DNA of 64,000 bases from Emydura subglobosa (Eukaryota > Chordata > Testudines > Chelidae), in assembly GCA_007922225.1 (NCBI GenBank), contig ML680053.1, positions 16,003,877 to 16,067,876 of the forward strand, in the 5' to 3' direction. Made by a program: the position numbers and the translations under genes. This document shows, in pieces, positions 29,421 to 42,100 of this stretch. Numbering within the stretch: the first letter of the stretch is position 1; every line of letters begins with the position of its first letter. The notes under the pieces are model-generated. The model was not told the DNA's origin. It ran no database searches and worked only from the letters and a program-made list of their open reading frames with translations.

Positions 29421-30114
29421 CGAAGGCAGAGGCAGACACCGGCCCTGCCCTGAGGAGTGCACAGGCGAAGGGGGAGGATGGAGCCGCAGTTTTCTATAGT
29501 TTCTGCTTCCTCGGGCACCAGTTCAGGTGCCGCGGGGTGGGTCGAGCAGGGACTGAGGAGCCCGGAGACGTGTCACGTTGCTGGGCTAGGGGTCCCCACT
29601 GGGTGCCTGGGCCTCCCCGCTGCTCTCCCACCTCGGGCAGGGCCCGGGGCTGGGAGGCTCGCAGCGGGGCTTTGAGAGCCTGCGGGGATGAGACGTGCGA
29701 GCTCAGTCAGCAGCAAAGGCCGCAGCCTTCGCCCCCGTCCCGCGGCCTGTCTCCTGAGGCCCCAGCTCCTGCCCCGGGCTGCTCGCCCGGCCTCCCCACG
29801 CCTCGGCCCAGGGGCCCGGCGGGGCCCGAGCCCCCGCCGCCGCCGCCGCCAGGCCCTACCGCGCTGCTGCCCCCAGGGCCCGGGGCTGCCGCTCCTCCCT
29901 CCCCCGCCCCTGAGCTCCTATGGCAACCGGCCGGCGCGTCCCGCAGCCGGGCTCGGGGCGGCCGAGAGAGCCGGGCCAGAGGCGGCGGCGGCGGCATGAG
30001 GGAGGCGGCCGGGGAGCAGCAGGACTCGGCGGCCGGGGAAGTGGGGAAGAGCGTCTGTGCTGAGCCCCCGGCGGGGGCGGGGAGCGGCCCCTGCGGCCAG
30101 CCCTGTGAGTGATG
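29420..30114 (+). promoter_or_regulatory. C11orf97: CpG island at the 5' end of C11orf97
   Basis: A very GC- and CpG-rich block surrounds the first coding exon. It has (CCG)n at 29833-29850 and (GGC)n at 29981-29994. No TATA box. Long open frames on both strands here (for example 29537-30112 and 29707-30201) come from high GC and are not supported as proteins. The 5'UTR lies somewhere in 29450-29995. Confidence 0.65.
29996..30104 (+). CDS. C11orf97: C11orf97 exon 1 (residues 1-36)
   Basis: The ATG lies in GCGGCATGAGG. The donor is GCCCT|GTGAGT. It encodes MREAAGEQQDSAAGEV and a GPCGQP end. The N-terminal part is low-complexity and poorly conserved, so the start is less certain than the rest. 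Confidence 0.75.
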
Positions 30115-33100
30115 GAGCAGGCCCGCCACCGCCTGCCCTGGGGTCCCCTGGGCCCGCCACCGCCTGCTCTGGGGTCCCGGCTCCCTCCCATCCCATCCCA
30201 TCCCCCGGCGGGGGGCGCTGCCCTGCCCTGGGGTCCCAGCTCCCTCCCATCCCCCAGCGGTGGGCGTTGCCCTGCCCTGCCCTGCCCTGCCCCGGGGTCT
30301 CGGCTCCCTCCCATCCCCCGACGGGGGGTGGGCTGCCCTGCCCTGCCCTGGGGTCCTGTGGGCCCGCCACCGCCTGCCCTAAGGTCCCGCTCTCATCCAT
30401 CCCCTAGCAGGGCCACTTTTGTCTTGCCCTGCCTGGCCCCTATGGTCACATGTCCCATTCATTCCCCTGCAGGGGGCACAGCCTTGCCCTGGGGTCCCAG
30501 GCTGGCTTCCATCCATTCCCCTAAGAGGGCACCGTCCTGCCCTGGGATCCCATCTCCCCATCCATTCCCCAGTAGCAGGCACAGCCCTGGCCCTGGTGGT
30601 GTCACCTTAACTCTCCTTCCCCAACCATCCCTTACGAGGTTCTCACCCCATCTTCTCTGGCCCTCACTGTAGGTAGGGGGCACTGCCTCCCCAGAGGTCC
30701 CAAACACCTCATTACCCCCTAGGATTCACTATTGTTTCCCTAGTGGTCTCACCCCTTCCCAACCCATCCATCCCTGCAGTGCTTTCCCTCCACGGTGTCT
30801 CCCAAGATCTCCTTGTAGAGGGCTTTACACTGTTCCTTGGTAGTCTCTCCTGCCCCTTCACCCTTCCTCCTATCTTATCCTACCGCATCCCCACCCTGTA
30901 GTGAGTACTAGCCTCCACCAGGGAGTCTCAGACATCCCCGCCCTGCAGAGGACGCTATCTTTTCCTTGGTCAGGAGTGTGACCTGCCCCCTCACCCAGGG
31001 GGTCTCAATCCACTCCACACACCCCCGCCCCCATTGCCATTCCCCTGGGCTCTCCATGAGCTGGAACAGTTTTATGGGATCATATAGGCTGCCAATAGCA
31101 GCCTATGGCAACAAGTCTCAGAGCCCAGGTCTACAGACTCTGGCTCCTTGAGCTCACATACAGCACTAAAAATAGCTGTTTACACAGCAGCTCAGGTTGG
31201 AGGGCCTGGAAGAGTGGAGTGGGAGTGGGGCTTCAGAACCTGAGCTCCAGCTGTTTTTAGTGCTGTAGTGTGAGCTCCAGCTAAGTCTGTGGACCCGGGC
31301 TCCAAGTCTCACTGCTGCAGGCTGCTGTTTGCAGTGTAGATGTATCATCGTCTCAAAGTTTCAGTGCCATGTCATGATGGTTCAGTAAATCAAGCACAGT
31401 CTTGCACGTTCTGGACTCTTGACTTATGAGGAGAGGTTGAGGGAACTAGGCTTGTTTAGTCTGCAGAAGAGAAGAGTGAGGGGGAATTGACAGCAGCCTT
31501 CAACTACCTGAAGGGGAGTTCCAGGGAAGATGGAGCTAGGTTGTTTTTGGCGGTGGCAGATGACAGAACAAGGAGCAATGGTCTCAAGTTGCAGTGGGGG
31601 AGGTCTAGGCTGTATATTAGGACAAACATTTTCACTGGGAGAGTGGTGAAGCATTGGAATGAGTTACCTAGGGAGGTGGTGGAATCTCCATCCTTAGAGG
31701 CCCAGCTTGACAAAGCCCTGGCTAGGATAATTTAGTTGGGGTTGTTCCTGCTTTGAGCAGTGAGTTGGACTAGATGACCTCCTGAGGTCCTTCCCAACCC
31801 TAATCTGCTATGATTCTATGATTAACCTTGCAAAGGTTTGCAAACAGTTCCCCTGTGTCATAGTATTGAGAGCCACCCATGCTTGGAATATCTGGGCCTG
31901 ATTGCATATCATGGGATATCTGTAAATGATGATAAATAGGCAGGTGTATTAAAAACACCAATAGAGTAGGATAAAACAGGATGTATATTAACACTTTGGG
32001 GCTTTAAAATAACCAATCTTTTGCAATATGTTTTGCAAACAGGGAAGAAATTTGTATATGTTGAGCCACCTAAAAGAGTTAAGGAAGTACTTGAAGAAGA
32101 GCTTTATTTTCAGAGAGATGGATGCCAAATTAAACATCCAGCTGCAGGTAATCTCTATAGTCAGCAAATAAGAAGTGTTTGTCTGGTAAATGAAAACTAA
32201 AATGCTGATGAGAGAATATTCTGAAAACCACATCAGTTAATTAAGGCAAAACCATGATGTTGATTATCATCATTATGGGAATATACAAAACTTAGAGAAA
32301 TCCCTATGGTCCATTATTTGTTCCATCATTCCAAAACTGGGGGAATATACAGAACACAGAGAAGTCCATACAGTTCATCAGCTTGACATTTTAGCAGTTT
32401 AGAACGTGGAAAAGACCATGTGGTCCAGGAATCTGATATTGATCAAATTTACTTATGACAAATATACTATGTTACCTTGTTGACACCATTGGACAGAGAA
32501 AGCAGTTCTTTCCCTTTATTTCTTAAATACTGGGTTCAGGCATCCAGTGGCATATTTCTAATTCCATATTTTATTAAATTAAATTGCAACTACTCAGACA
32601 ATGGACTTAGGAACATGTCTGATTTGCTTGTGGCACTGCAGGAGGTTTACTCTAGTCTCGAATTCCCATTTGAAGTGTAATTGCAAGGGGCAAAAGTGTG
32701 TTTTTAAAATATAACACCTAGACTACGGGAGGAAAAGAGATCTCTGCTTCCTCGTCAGCTCTGCAACTTGCCACTTGGGATATGAATGTTATTTTTAATG
32801 TATTGGTTTCCAGGACATTTCAGTCTTTCCATTGAGTAAGTCAGACTGCTACAGAACCAGGATCTGCAGCAACTTTTTAGAGCTTGCACAGCTCCAAGGG
32901 TACTTTCTGGATATGACCAACTGTATTTAAATAAATCCTATATTAGGTCCCAAAACATACCTTGAGTATCATTTTCTTCAATTAATTTGCTCCGGTCCAT
33001 ACCTACTTGAAATAAATTTAAGAACATATGATCTGTCTATGTTTAAATCACATATTTAAAAACATATCCTTGTGGCTCTTTTATTTTTTAAGATCTCTCC

Positions 33101-36100
33101 AGCCTGCTTGAATCTATTAACAGAATTTCCCAAATTCCATCATTTGAGACTAAAATTGTCCTGCACAAACAAGGATATGGTTTCCTCTTTAGTGTCCTAT
33201 CTCAGCGCTGCTAATGATTGTATGTCACATAAAGAGGATGCTTCTGTAATTATCATTTTCCAGATAGGTTTCACTTATGCTATTGTTATACTGTACCTTT
33301 CCTTTCAATATATGACTAGGCTTTGAAGAATTAGATTTTTATCCATAAATATAGGTAAATGGGATTCCACTGTACACACAGAAACCAATGAAAAAATATT
33401 TCCATTAATAATAATAAAAATTTACACATAGGCAAAGTAAGGTAAGTGCTGCTTGAGAACTTATTCGAGTTTGTTTTAAAACTATTTACTTTGAATATTT
33501 TGATAGGTGATGTTGACAATTTGTTTTAACAGCTATAAAGCTCTAGCTTTTTGAATCTATGTTTACTGTCATTAAATAATTATTTGACCCCAGCCACAGA
33601 ATTTCCCGCAACTGTTGAAAATTCGTATCAATAAAAATGAAAAAATGCTTTAAAACATTGATATTCTCCGTCAAAATTATTTTTAAAAAATCAAATTCTG
33701 CCAAGCCTGTATACGACCAAAAGTTAAATTCAGAGGTAAATCTAAAATGTATTCTCGATCTTCTAATCCCCTTATTATATTAATTACACCTCTCTAGATT
33801 CATTATAACTCAGTTTTATTCTTCACGGCAAAACAGTTGTGTTTTTTACATTGAGAAAGCTATCTTGATGTAAAATCCTAATGGAGTCAAGACATATTTA
33901 CCCCAATATAGCTACTCAAGGTCAGTACTCCACCTTGGGAGCTGGCTATATTGAGTTAAAAACTACAGTGCCTTGTCTACACTGGGATTTTACACTCAGA
34001 TGGCTTTCCTGGTGTAAAAAAACAACTTTTTTCAGTGAAGACATAGGGCCAAATTCACATGGGAGGCTGTGTGAATTTCCTAGCACACTGTTTGCTTGCT
34101 AAACGTTAATCTTCTGTGTTCTCAATATACCCTAAATTCCCTTTCTGTGAAGAACAAACATACCTCTTCCACCCTGAATGGAGACTTTGGGGCAAGAATT
34201 CCTGACTCCTACCAAATCCTTATTATGCAACATTGCAATGGTCTGTGAGCAGAGAGGGTGAGACCTCTACCTTGCAAACTTAAGACCCAATCTTGCATTA
34301 CTTGCATACATACTCAACATTCCTATTGAAGTCAGTGTGAGTTTTGGGTGTGCTGGGAGGGCAAGATTTTGCCATCAAGCCATGGGACTTGATCACATTG
34401 CTGCTTAAGGAGATCCATAGTCATATACCAGATTGGGAATAAGGAAGGAGGATGTTTGGAAGATCTCTCTGAAACATTCTTTGAACATTTTGTTAGCCCA
34501 TGTCACTGAGTGGTTTTTTCATTATTAAATTGCTTTTGAAATCTCCATTAAATTACACTGAAAGGCATCGTTTTTGTTTGCTTGTTTAATTATTGTTTAG
34601 CCTTTAAACAGTTGTTTGATGACTGTGTTTTCCTACAACTAAGCCCAGCAGATCTGACTGGTAGCTGATGTGAAGAACTATTGGTAAATTAAGCTTAAAC
34701 AGTGCCTTTTTGCTATCTGCTCTCTCAGGCTGTTTTTTTCTTGCCCAATAGGCAATTGCAGATTTGGCCAAACTCCCCACCTCATTTAACCTGCCTTTTA
34801 TAGATCAGTAAGATTTTGAATGTTTTCCATTCAGCTGTGAGCACATACTGTCATCTAGCAGCATTGCTGCATAACTGTGAAATGTTGGGAAGCATAAAAT
34901 CATTGACGTTAGAGATGGAAAAGGCTACGTCGGTCATTTACCCCAATTCCCGGCAGGTGCAAGATTGCCCTAACAGTACATTTTAATCAAACATTTGCAC
35001 AATGATTAAAATAAATGTGTTATTTTTGGAGTGAACATTAGTTTTAATATTATTTACTGAATCTACCATACCTACTTAGTTCATCCAGGGAAATGTGTTT
35101 TTACAACATATCACCCAGGTCATCCATCCATTTTGTAATAGAGTCCATATATAAAAGGTACATGGCACATTTCCTTCCTTAGTGTAAATGGTCATTTGAA
35201 ATGAACATATTAATGAGAAATCTGTCTGATTCTCCAACAGGCAGGGCCAAGTAAAATGCATTTAAATTCACACAAGACCATTAGAGGATCTGATCTAGAA
35301 AAGTACTGATTACTCTCAACTACTATTGACTTCATCATGGGTTGAGGATGCACAGTATAACATGGGACTGGGTCCTTAGCTTTTAATAGGCTTATACAGT
35401 ATAATTGTAATAGTGTCCAATTCCTTGTACATAGTATCACAAAAGATTTTTTTCTTTAATCATTACGATATGCTGTTTAATATCATCATGGTACTAGGTT
35501 AAAATCAGTTTGAATTCCTGTTAATAAAACACTTTCTACATGAGTTATTCACTTTTCAAGAATCTCTCCAAGTTTAAGGAGAGTTGAATTTGCTGTTATT
35601 TTAAAATATGCTTACACCTGAGTTGTCTGTCTAAAAACCTTATTCTCATCATATTTCTTGCAGAACCTGTTAATTTTTCAGGGGGCTGGATGGGCAGTCG
35701 TCTTGGATAAAAAGACTTTAGCCTTAGATGGGAGAAGCTATAGAAAGTCAGTGTTTTTATTATAAGTAGGGTGACCAGATAGCAAGTGTGAAAAATTGGG
35801 ACAGAGTGTGGGAGGTAATAGGTGCCTATTTAAGACAAAGCCCCAACTATCAGGACTGTCCCTATAAAATTGGGATATCTGATCACCTTAATTGTAATAT
35901 AAATCACCAGCACACTTAAGAACATAAAAATGACCATTCTGGGTCAGACCAATGGTCCATCTAGCCCAGTATCCTGTCTTCCAACAGTGGCCAATGCCAG
36001 GTGCTTCAGAGGGAATGAATAGCACTGGTAATGAGGTCTTTTTCAGGTCTGGGAAAGATGCTCCCAGTGTCAGCAAAATGTAAGATGGACAGAGTGTTTA

Positions 36101-39100
36101 GCATAAGTAGTTAGACCATTCAAGGTTGACTGCATCTTTGTAGTCATAGGACAAAAAGAGAGGTTTAGTGGGTTACAGATTGCTGTAATAAGCTATAAAT
36201 TCAGTGTCTCTGTTCAGTCCATGATTTTTGGTGTCTAGCAGAGTAATTAATTTAAGTTCCCAGCCTCATCTTTTGAAAGTGTTTTGCAAGTTTTGAGCAT
36301 GAGGACTGATAGGTCAGATATAGAGTGATCCCACTGTGAAAAGCATTCACCCATAGGTCATTTTTGTGTTTTAACAAAAGATGTGTTTTTGTCTTTTAAC
36401 GTTTTCTTTTGTGAGTTCATTCAAGAGCACAGTGATTGTCTGGTTTCACCCACATAATTACTATTGGGACATTTAGTGCACTAGATGAGGTACCCCACAC
36501 ATAGGTGCTGGAACTAGGGGTGCTGAGGGTACGGCCACACCCTCTGGCTTGAAGTGATTTCCATCGTATACAAGGTTTACAGTTCGATTCAATGGCTGTC
36601 AGCATCCCCACTATACAAATTGTTCCAGCACTCCTGCTGCCACATGTTGTGGTGGGCATGTGTAGGACCCATGGATCTTGAAAGGTTTGTTGTGGGAAGT
36701 GTTGATCATTGTAGCAGTGGATATATGTCTTTAGGTTTTGCATCTGTTGTTCTGGCAGGTCTGGTGCTGCTTTGAGTTGGTGTGTCCTGATCTGTGGAGA
36801 TCTTGCTTCTGATGAATAGCCTGGAGAGCTTGAGGGATTGTTTGAAGGCCAGAAGGGTGGGTTCAGGAAAGATTTATTTCGGGATGGGGTCCCCATCGAG
36901 TATGGGTTTGTAGTTGTTTGATAATACCTAAGGCTATGAGTTGGTCATGGAGGTCACAGATTCCATGATTTTACAGGACCACCACAACTTCAGCCCCAAC
37001 GGGGGGTCTCGGGCCGTTGGCCCCAGGTGGGGAGGAACGGGGTCTGAGACTTCTGTGATTTATTGTTTATTGCTCGTGTCTTGTCTGTGAGATTTACTAA
37101 AAATACCCATGACAAAATCTTAGCCTTATGATACCCCATATGGATTCCAGTGTGGGGTGATAGATGACATCGAGGGTTGTTTATCACAGGGGGTTTTATT
37201 TCTGTATTGAAGCAGATTCTTTCAGGGTATTTGGGTGGCCCATTCCATGATGTGATCTACTTCTCTGGAGTGTCCTTGGTTGGTGAAGGCAGTTTTGAGT
37301 GTTTTAAGGAGTATATCCCGGACTTTCTCCTCAGAGCACATTGATGTGTTTGGGGTGGTTACTGGATCTATGAAGGTAGGTGTGGTGATCCAGGAGTTTC
37401 CTGTATATAGTTGTCTATAGGGTTCCATTGTTGAAGCTGATCATGGTGTCTAGGAAGCTGATACTGGTATGGGAGTGTTCTAGAGAGAGTTTAATGGACG
37501 GGTGGTGGTTGAAGTTGTGCTGGAAATCTATGAGGGAGTTCAAGGCCTTGTCTACACTACACAGTTTTGTCGACAAAAATCAGCTTTCGTCAACAAAACA
37601 GTGGAGGTGTACACACTGAAATGCTCCTCCCACCAATGTAACTCCACTGCTATGCCGACATAATAAAACCATCTCGACAAGAGGTATAAGGCTTTTTGCA
37701 ATGTAGTTAGACTGAGATAACGTCAGTGCAGACACTGCACTTGGTTATGTCATCTTAATTGGCCTCCAAGAGGTGTCCCACAATGCCCATCTTGACCACT
37801 CTGGTCAGCAGTTTGAATTCCGCTGCCCTAAAGGCACACAGGTATGCGCCCTTCCCCCATTTAAAGGCCTGAGAATTTTTTTAATTGCTCTTCCTGTTTG
37901 CTCAGTTTGCACAGTTCACACATCATCTTCCCAGCTGACCATGCTGGCTTTACACAGCAGACGCACTTCCACATGGGGAACACCAAAGCTGTTAGATCTC
38001 CTGGGCAAATGGGGAGAGGAGGCTGTGCAGCCACAGCTTCACTTTAGCTATAGGAACTTTGATACCTACAGGCTGATTGCTAATGGTATGCAGGAGAAGG
38101 GGCATGAAAGGGACACGCTGCAGTGCCATGATAAGATGAAGGAGCTGAGGCGGGTGTACTAGAAGGCAAGGGAGGCCAACTGTTGCTCTAGTATGGTGCT
38201 GAAGATATGCTGTTTCTACAATGAGCTGCACGCCATCCTCAGTGGTGACCCCACTTCCACTGCCAAGAGCTCCGTGAATAATTCGGGGGGACTGAAGGCA
38301 GCGGCCAACGGACTCAATCCCGAGGATGAAGTGGTGGACAAGGAAGTGGAGCTGAAGGATGATGCGGAGCACACGACACGGTCATCCAATGGCATGGCCA
38401 CTGCGGAAGGGTCTAGCTAGTCCCAGCACTCTGACTCTGGCGCACAGGATGCAGAAGAGGGGAGTTCTGGTAAGTGCTCATTTTGCTTTGATACTGTACA
38501 GTGAGAGGAGATTGAGCTCTCATGTACTTCCTTGTATGGTAGAGGCGGGATAAGGGACAGAAATTAACAACAGTGCCTGTGCATCTACGCAGTGGGGCCA
38601 TGGCAGAAAAGTTCATTAATGTACACCGGGATGTCCCGGGAATCCTCCACCGAGATCTCTAGGAAACTTTCCTATAGGTAGTCTGCAATCCTCTGGCAAA
38701 GGTTCCTTGGTGGAGTTGCCTTGTTTCTCTCCCCGCTGTAGGAAACTTTGCTGCTCTACCTGGCAATTATTTCTGCAGGGACCAGAGCAGCACACAGGCA
38801 AGCAGCGTATGGAGCCAGTCTGAAGCCACATGCATGCAGGAAGATGCACCCTTGCATCCGGGTTACCCTTAGGAGTGAGATATTGGGTTCAAATTCCCTA
38901 GCCTTTGGAAAAGGGTACCAATATTCAGAATAATCTCCCTAGGTGTTTGTAGTAACCCCCTTTGCAAATCACCCAGATCATTTGTCCTTTGTCAATTCCT
39001 CCTTCCCATCTCCCCAGGGAACTCACCATATTTGGGACTCGCGCTGAGCTGTGTGTTAGCCAAGGGACAGCGAGAAAGAGCTGTGTGTATCTTTTGTGAT

Positions 39101-42100
39101 TCATGGCTATGAGCGCACTCAATACTGTCTCTGATCATTGTTTCTTTGACTTCTGCAGATGTGCCCATGAGGACCCACTCCTCCACGCCAGTGGAGCACC
39201 TCCATCAGATAAGGTGTTGAACCAGGAGGAGTAAGGAGGATATGTTTTGTGAAGTGCTGCAGTCAACAGATACAGCACATAGCGAAACAAGAGTGTGGAG
39301 GGAGACAATTAATGAAGAACTCGGGCTGGATAGCCTGGAAAGGAGAGAGGGGCAGGACTGGATGATAAAGCTCCTGGAAGTCCCTCATTATGCTGCAGTC
39401 TGAGCATATCCCTTCACGACTGCGGCCAGTACAGAGCTCCATTCCATGCCTTCCCCAAACTCCCCTACCGCATTCCTTGCAAGTTCCTGGTTCCTCACAG
39501 TATCCTATGCATGCCATGCCTAGAGACTGGTTTCACAATGAAAGCTTAAGTTACACACAGCTGTGAGAGCCCTAACTGAGAGACTGTTCCTCATTGCCAT
39601 GTCCTGTTATTAAATTTGAGTCTTTGATATGAAATGAGTCTTTATTTGTGTCATACACATGTCAGTCAGTGGGTATAGGCAGGAATATTTGCTCAGTACA
39701 ATTAACGCTCAGGAAGCAAGCACTACAGGAGTCATTAAAGGCGGCAAGTAAACATTGCCTGGCTGACTGCATCACTAAAGACACATTACTGGGAATCATT
39801 ATCAAAATGCTCCTTCAAGGCCTCCCTGATTCAAATAGCCACCTGCTGTGCCCCTTGAATTGCCCTCGTATCTGGCTGCTCAAATTTAGCAGCCAGCCAT
39901 CCAGTGACCCATCTGTGGAGAAACTTTTCCCCTTCACTTCACAAATATTATCCAGAGTACAGCAGGCCGCAATGACCATGACAATATTTTCCTCATTGAG
40001 GTCTAACTGGCAAAAAAGGCAGTGCCAGCTAACCTTTAATCGGCCAAAAGCACATTCAATGGTCATTCGGCGCCTGTGGAGCCTGTTGTTGATGCTCCTT
40101 GCTGCATCTAGGTTCCCAGTGTAAGGCTTCATGAGCCACTGGAGCAAGCGGTAGTCTGGATCTCCAAGGATCACTATGGGCATTTCCACATCCCTCATTG
40201 GAATCTTTTGGTCTGGAAAGGAAGTCCCAGCAAGCAGCTTTCTATAGAGTTCAGTGTTCTAGAAGATGCATACATCATGCACCTTCCCTTACCATCTTGC
40301 AATGATGTCAGTGAAACAGTCCCAGTGATCCACCAGTGCCTGCAAGACCATGGAGAAGTAGCGCTTTCAGTTAATGTACATCAGTCGCAAGATGAGCTGG
40401 GGCCAAAACTGGGATATGCATTCTATTTATCACCCCAACACAGTTAGGGGATCCCATTGCCTCAAAGCTATCAATTATTTCCTGCACATTACCGAGAGCC
40501 ACAGTCCTTAAATGGCCCTGCACCCTTGCATCACTGCAACCCCCACAGTAGACTTTCCAACTCCAAACTGATTTGCAACTGACCGGTAGCAGTCTGGAGT
40601 TGCCACCTTTTTCCATTTTTCCACAGTGAGGGCAGCTCTCATTCTGGTGTCTTTGCACCGCAGTGCTGGGGTGAGTGCCACACAGAGTTCCAGGAAAACG
40701 GATTTATGCATCTGAAAGTTCTGCAGCCACTGCTCGTCATCCCATACATGCATCACGATGCAACCCCACCACTCAGTGCTTGTTTCCTGAGCCCGATACT
40801 GACTGTCCGTCATATGCAGCTGTTCCTTGAATGCCAGTAGCAATCTTGAATTATTTGTTTCCTTAGGAGACAGCAGGGCAGGCATCACTGATTCACTGTC
40901 TGATTTACAGCTCATGAAATACTGCAGGACTGGTTGCATTGCATTTGTAACACTCATCACCAGACTGGTCAACAGTTCAGGATCCATCCTGTCAGACAGA
41001 GATGGCGGGTGCACAGTTTACAAGGGCTGTTAAAAAACAGCACAAAACGAAGTTGGAAGCTCATGGAATGATGGGACAGAAAGAACTGCATCATGGGATG
41101 GTGAGCATGCCCCCAAGATGCACCGCAATCCATTCCCAGGGCTCCCAGTGGCAGAGGGTGACAGAGGGTGGCGAGTTGCACAGTGGGATAGCTAGCCATG
41201 ATGCAGTGCTCTCTGTTGATGCCAGAGCAATGAATGTGGGCATGCTCCGCCAACACAAGGAGCATTGTGTGGATGTGGACAACTGATGTAATTAAAGCGG
41301 CTTACGATCATCGACATAACTTAAGTCGACTTAACTCTGTAGTGTAAACATGACTTCAGTCATCTCTTCAGAGGCTGAAAATATCATCAAGGTGTCTCAG
41401 GTATATTATGGGTTTGTGAAGCATTTGTCCAGAAATTTTTCTTCAAGGTGAAGAGGTTGGCATAATGGGGAGCCATCCTCATACCCTTGGGTGTTACCAT
41501 GGTTTGAACAAAGTGTTTATTGTTGAATGTAAAATTGTTAGAGGTAAGGATGAAATGGATGAGTGTAGTGATGTGTTTGGGGTGGATAGCTGAGAGTTGT
41601 CCATTGTCTTGTAAATATTTGAGGCAGGCAGCTATGATGTAATTGTGAGGGATGCTGGTGTATAGGGAAGTGACATCCATGGTGGCAAGGATGGTGTTCT
41701 GAGGGAGGTTGTTATTGTTGCAGAGTTTGTGGAGGAAGTTGGTTGAGTCCTGGAGGAAGCTGGGCCTTTGTGTAGTGAGTGGTTTGAAGATGGTTTTTAT
41801 GAGTCCCGATATTCCTTCAGTAAGAGTGCCATGGCCAGATATGATGGGTCTGCCTGGGTTCCCTTGTTTGTGTATCTTGGCAAGCATGTAGAAGATCCCT
41901 GGGGTGGATTCTTGGAGGATGAGTTAGTAGATCTACTCTTGGTGTTGTTTGGTTGGAAGGATTTGATGATAACCTTAAATTCATGGGTAAATTGTGGTGT
42001 GGGGTCTTCTTTTAGTTCTTTATAGTAGGTGATGTTGGAGAGTTGTTGGTTGGCCTCATTAACAAAAACACCATATCACTTGTGGGTGAACACTTTGCAC

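Larger units (their letters stand above)
37544..41355. mobile_element. PIF/Harbinger DNA transposon, two-gene, near full length
   Basis: The left end GGCCTTGTCTACACTAC and the right end (reverse complement AGTCATGTTTACACTAC) are 17-bp imperfect inverted repeats. TCA-like trinucleotides flank the ends, but the 3-bp duplication is not certain. Two convergent coding regions lie inside: a Myb/SANT-like protein on the plus strand (37773-38460) and a DDE transposase on the minus strand (41014-39815). This two-protein layout is the definition of the superfamily. Both genes are broken. It interrupts a Penelope-like element in C11orf97 intron 2. Confidence 0.85.

Noticed and set aside
29537..30201. 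Long open frames in several frames around 29537-30201 (up to 191 codons)
   Set aside because: They come from the CpG island with few AT-rich stop codons, overlap on both strands and show proline/arginine low complexity without domains. Only the C11orf97 exon 1 frame connects to conserved exons.
39970..40030. Host HARBI1 gene
   Set aside because: The copy is frameshifted, lies between inverted terminal repeats and has lost a catalytic residue, so it is a transposon and not the domesticated gene.
41002..41286. Plus-strand frame of 94 codons over the right end of the Harbinger element
   Set aside because: It overlaps the transposase start in antisense and its terminal region, and has no recognised domain.
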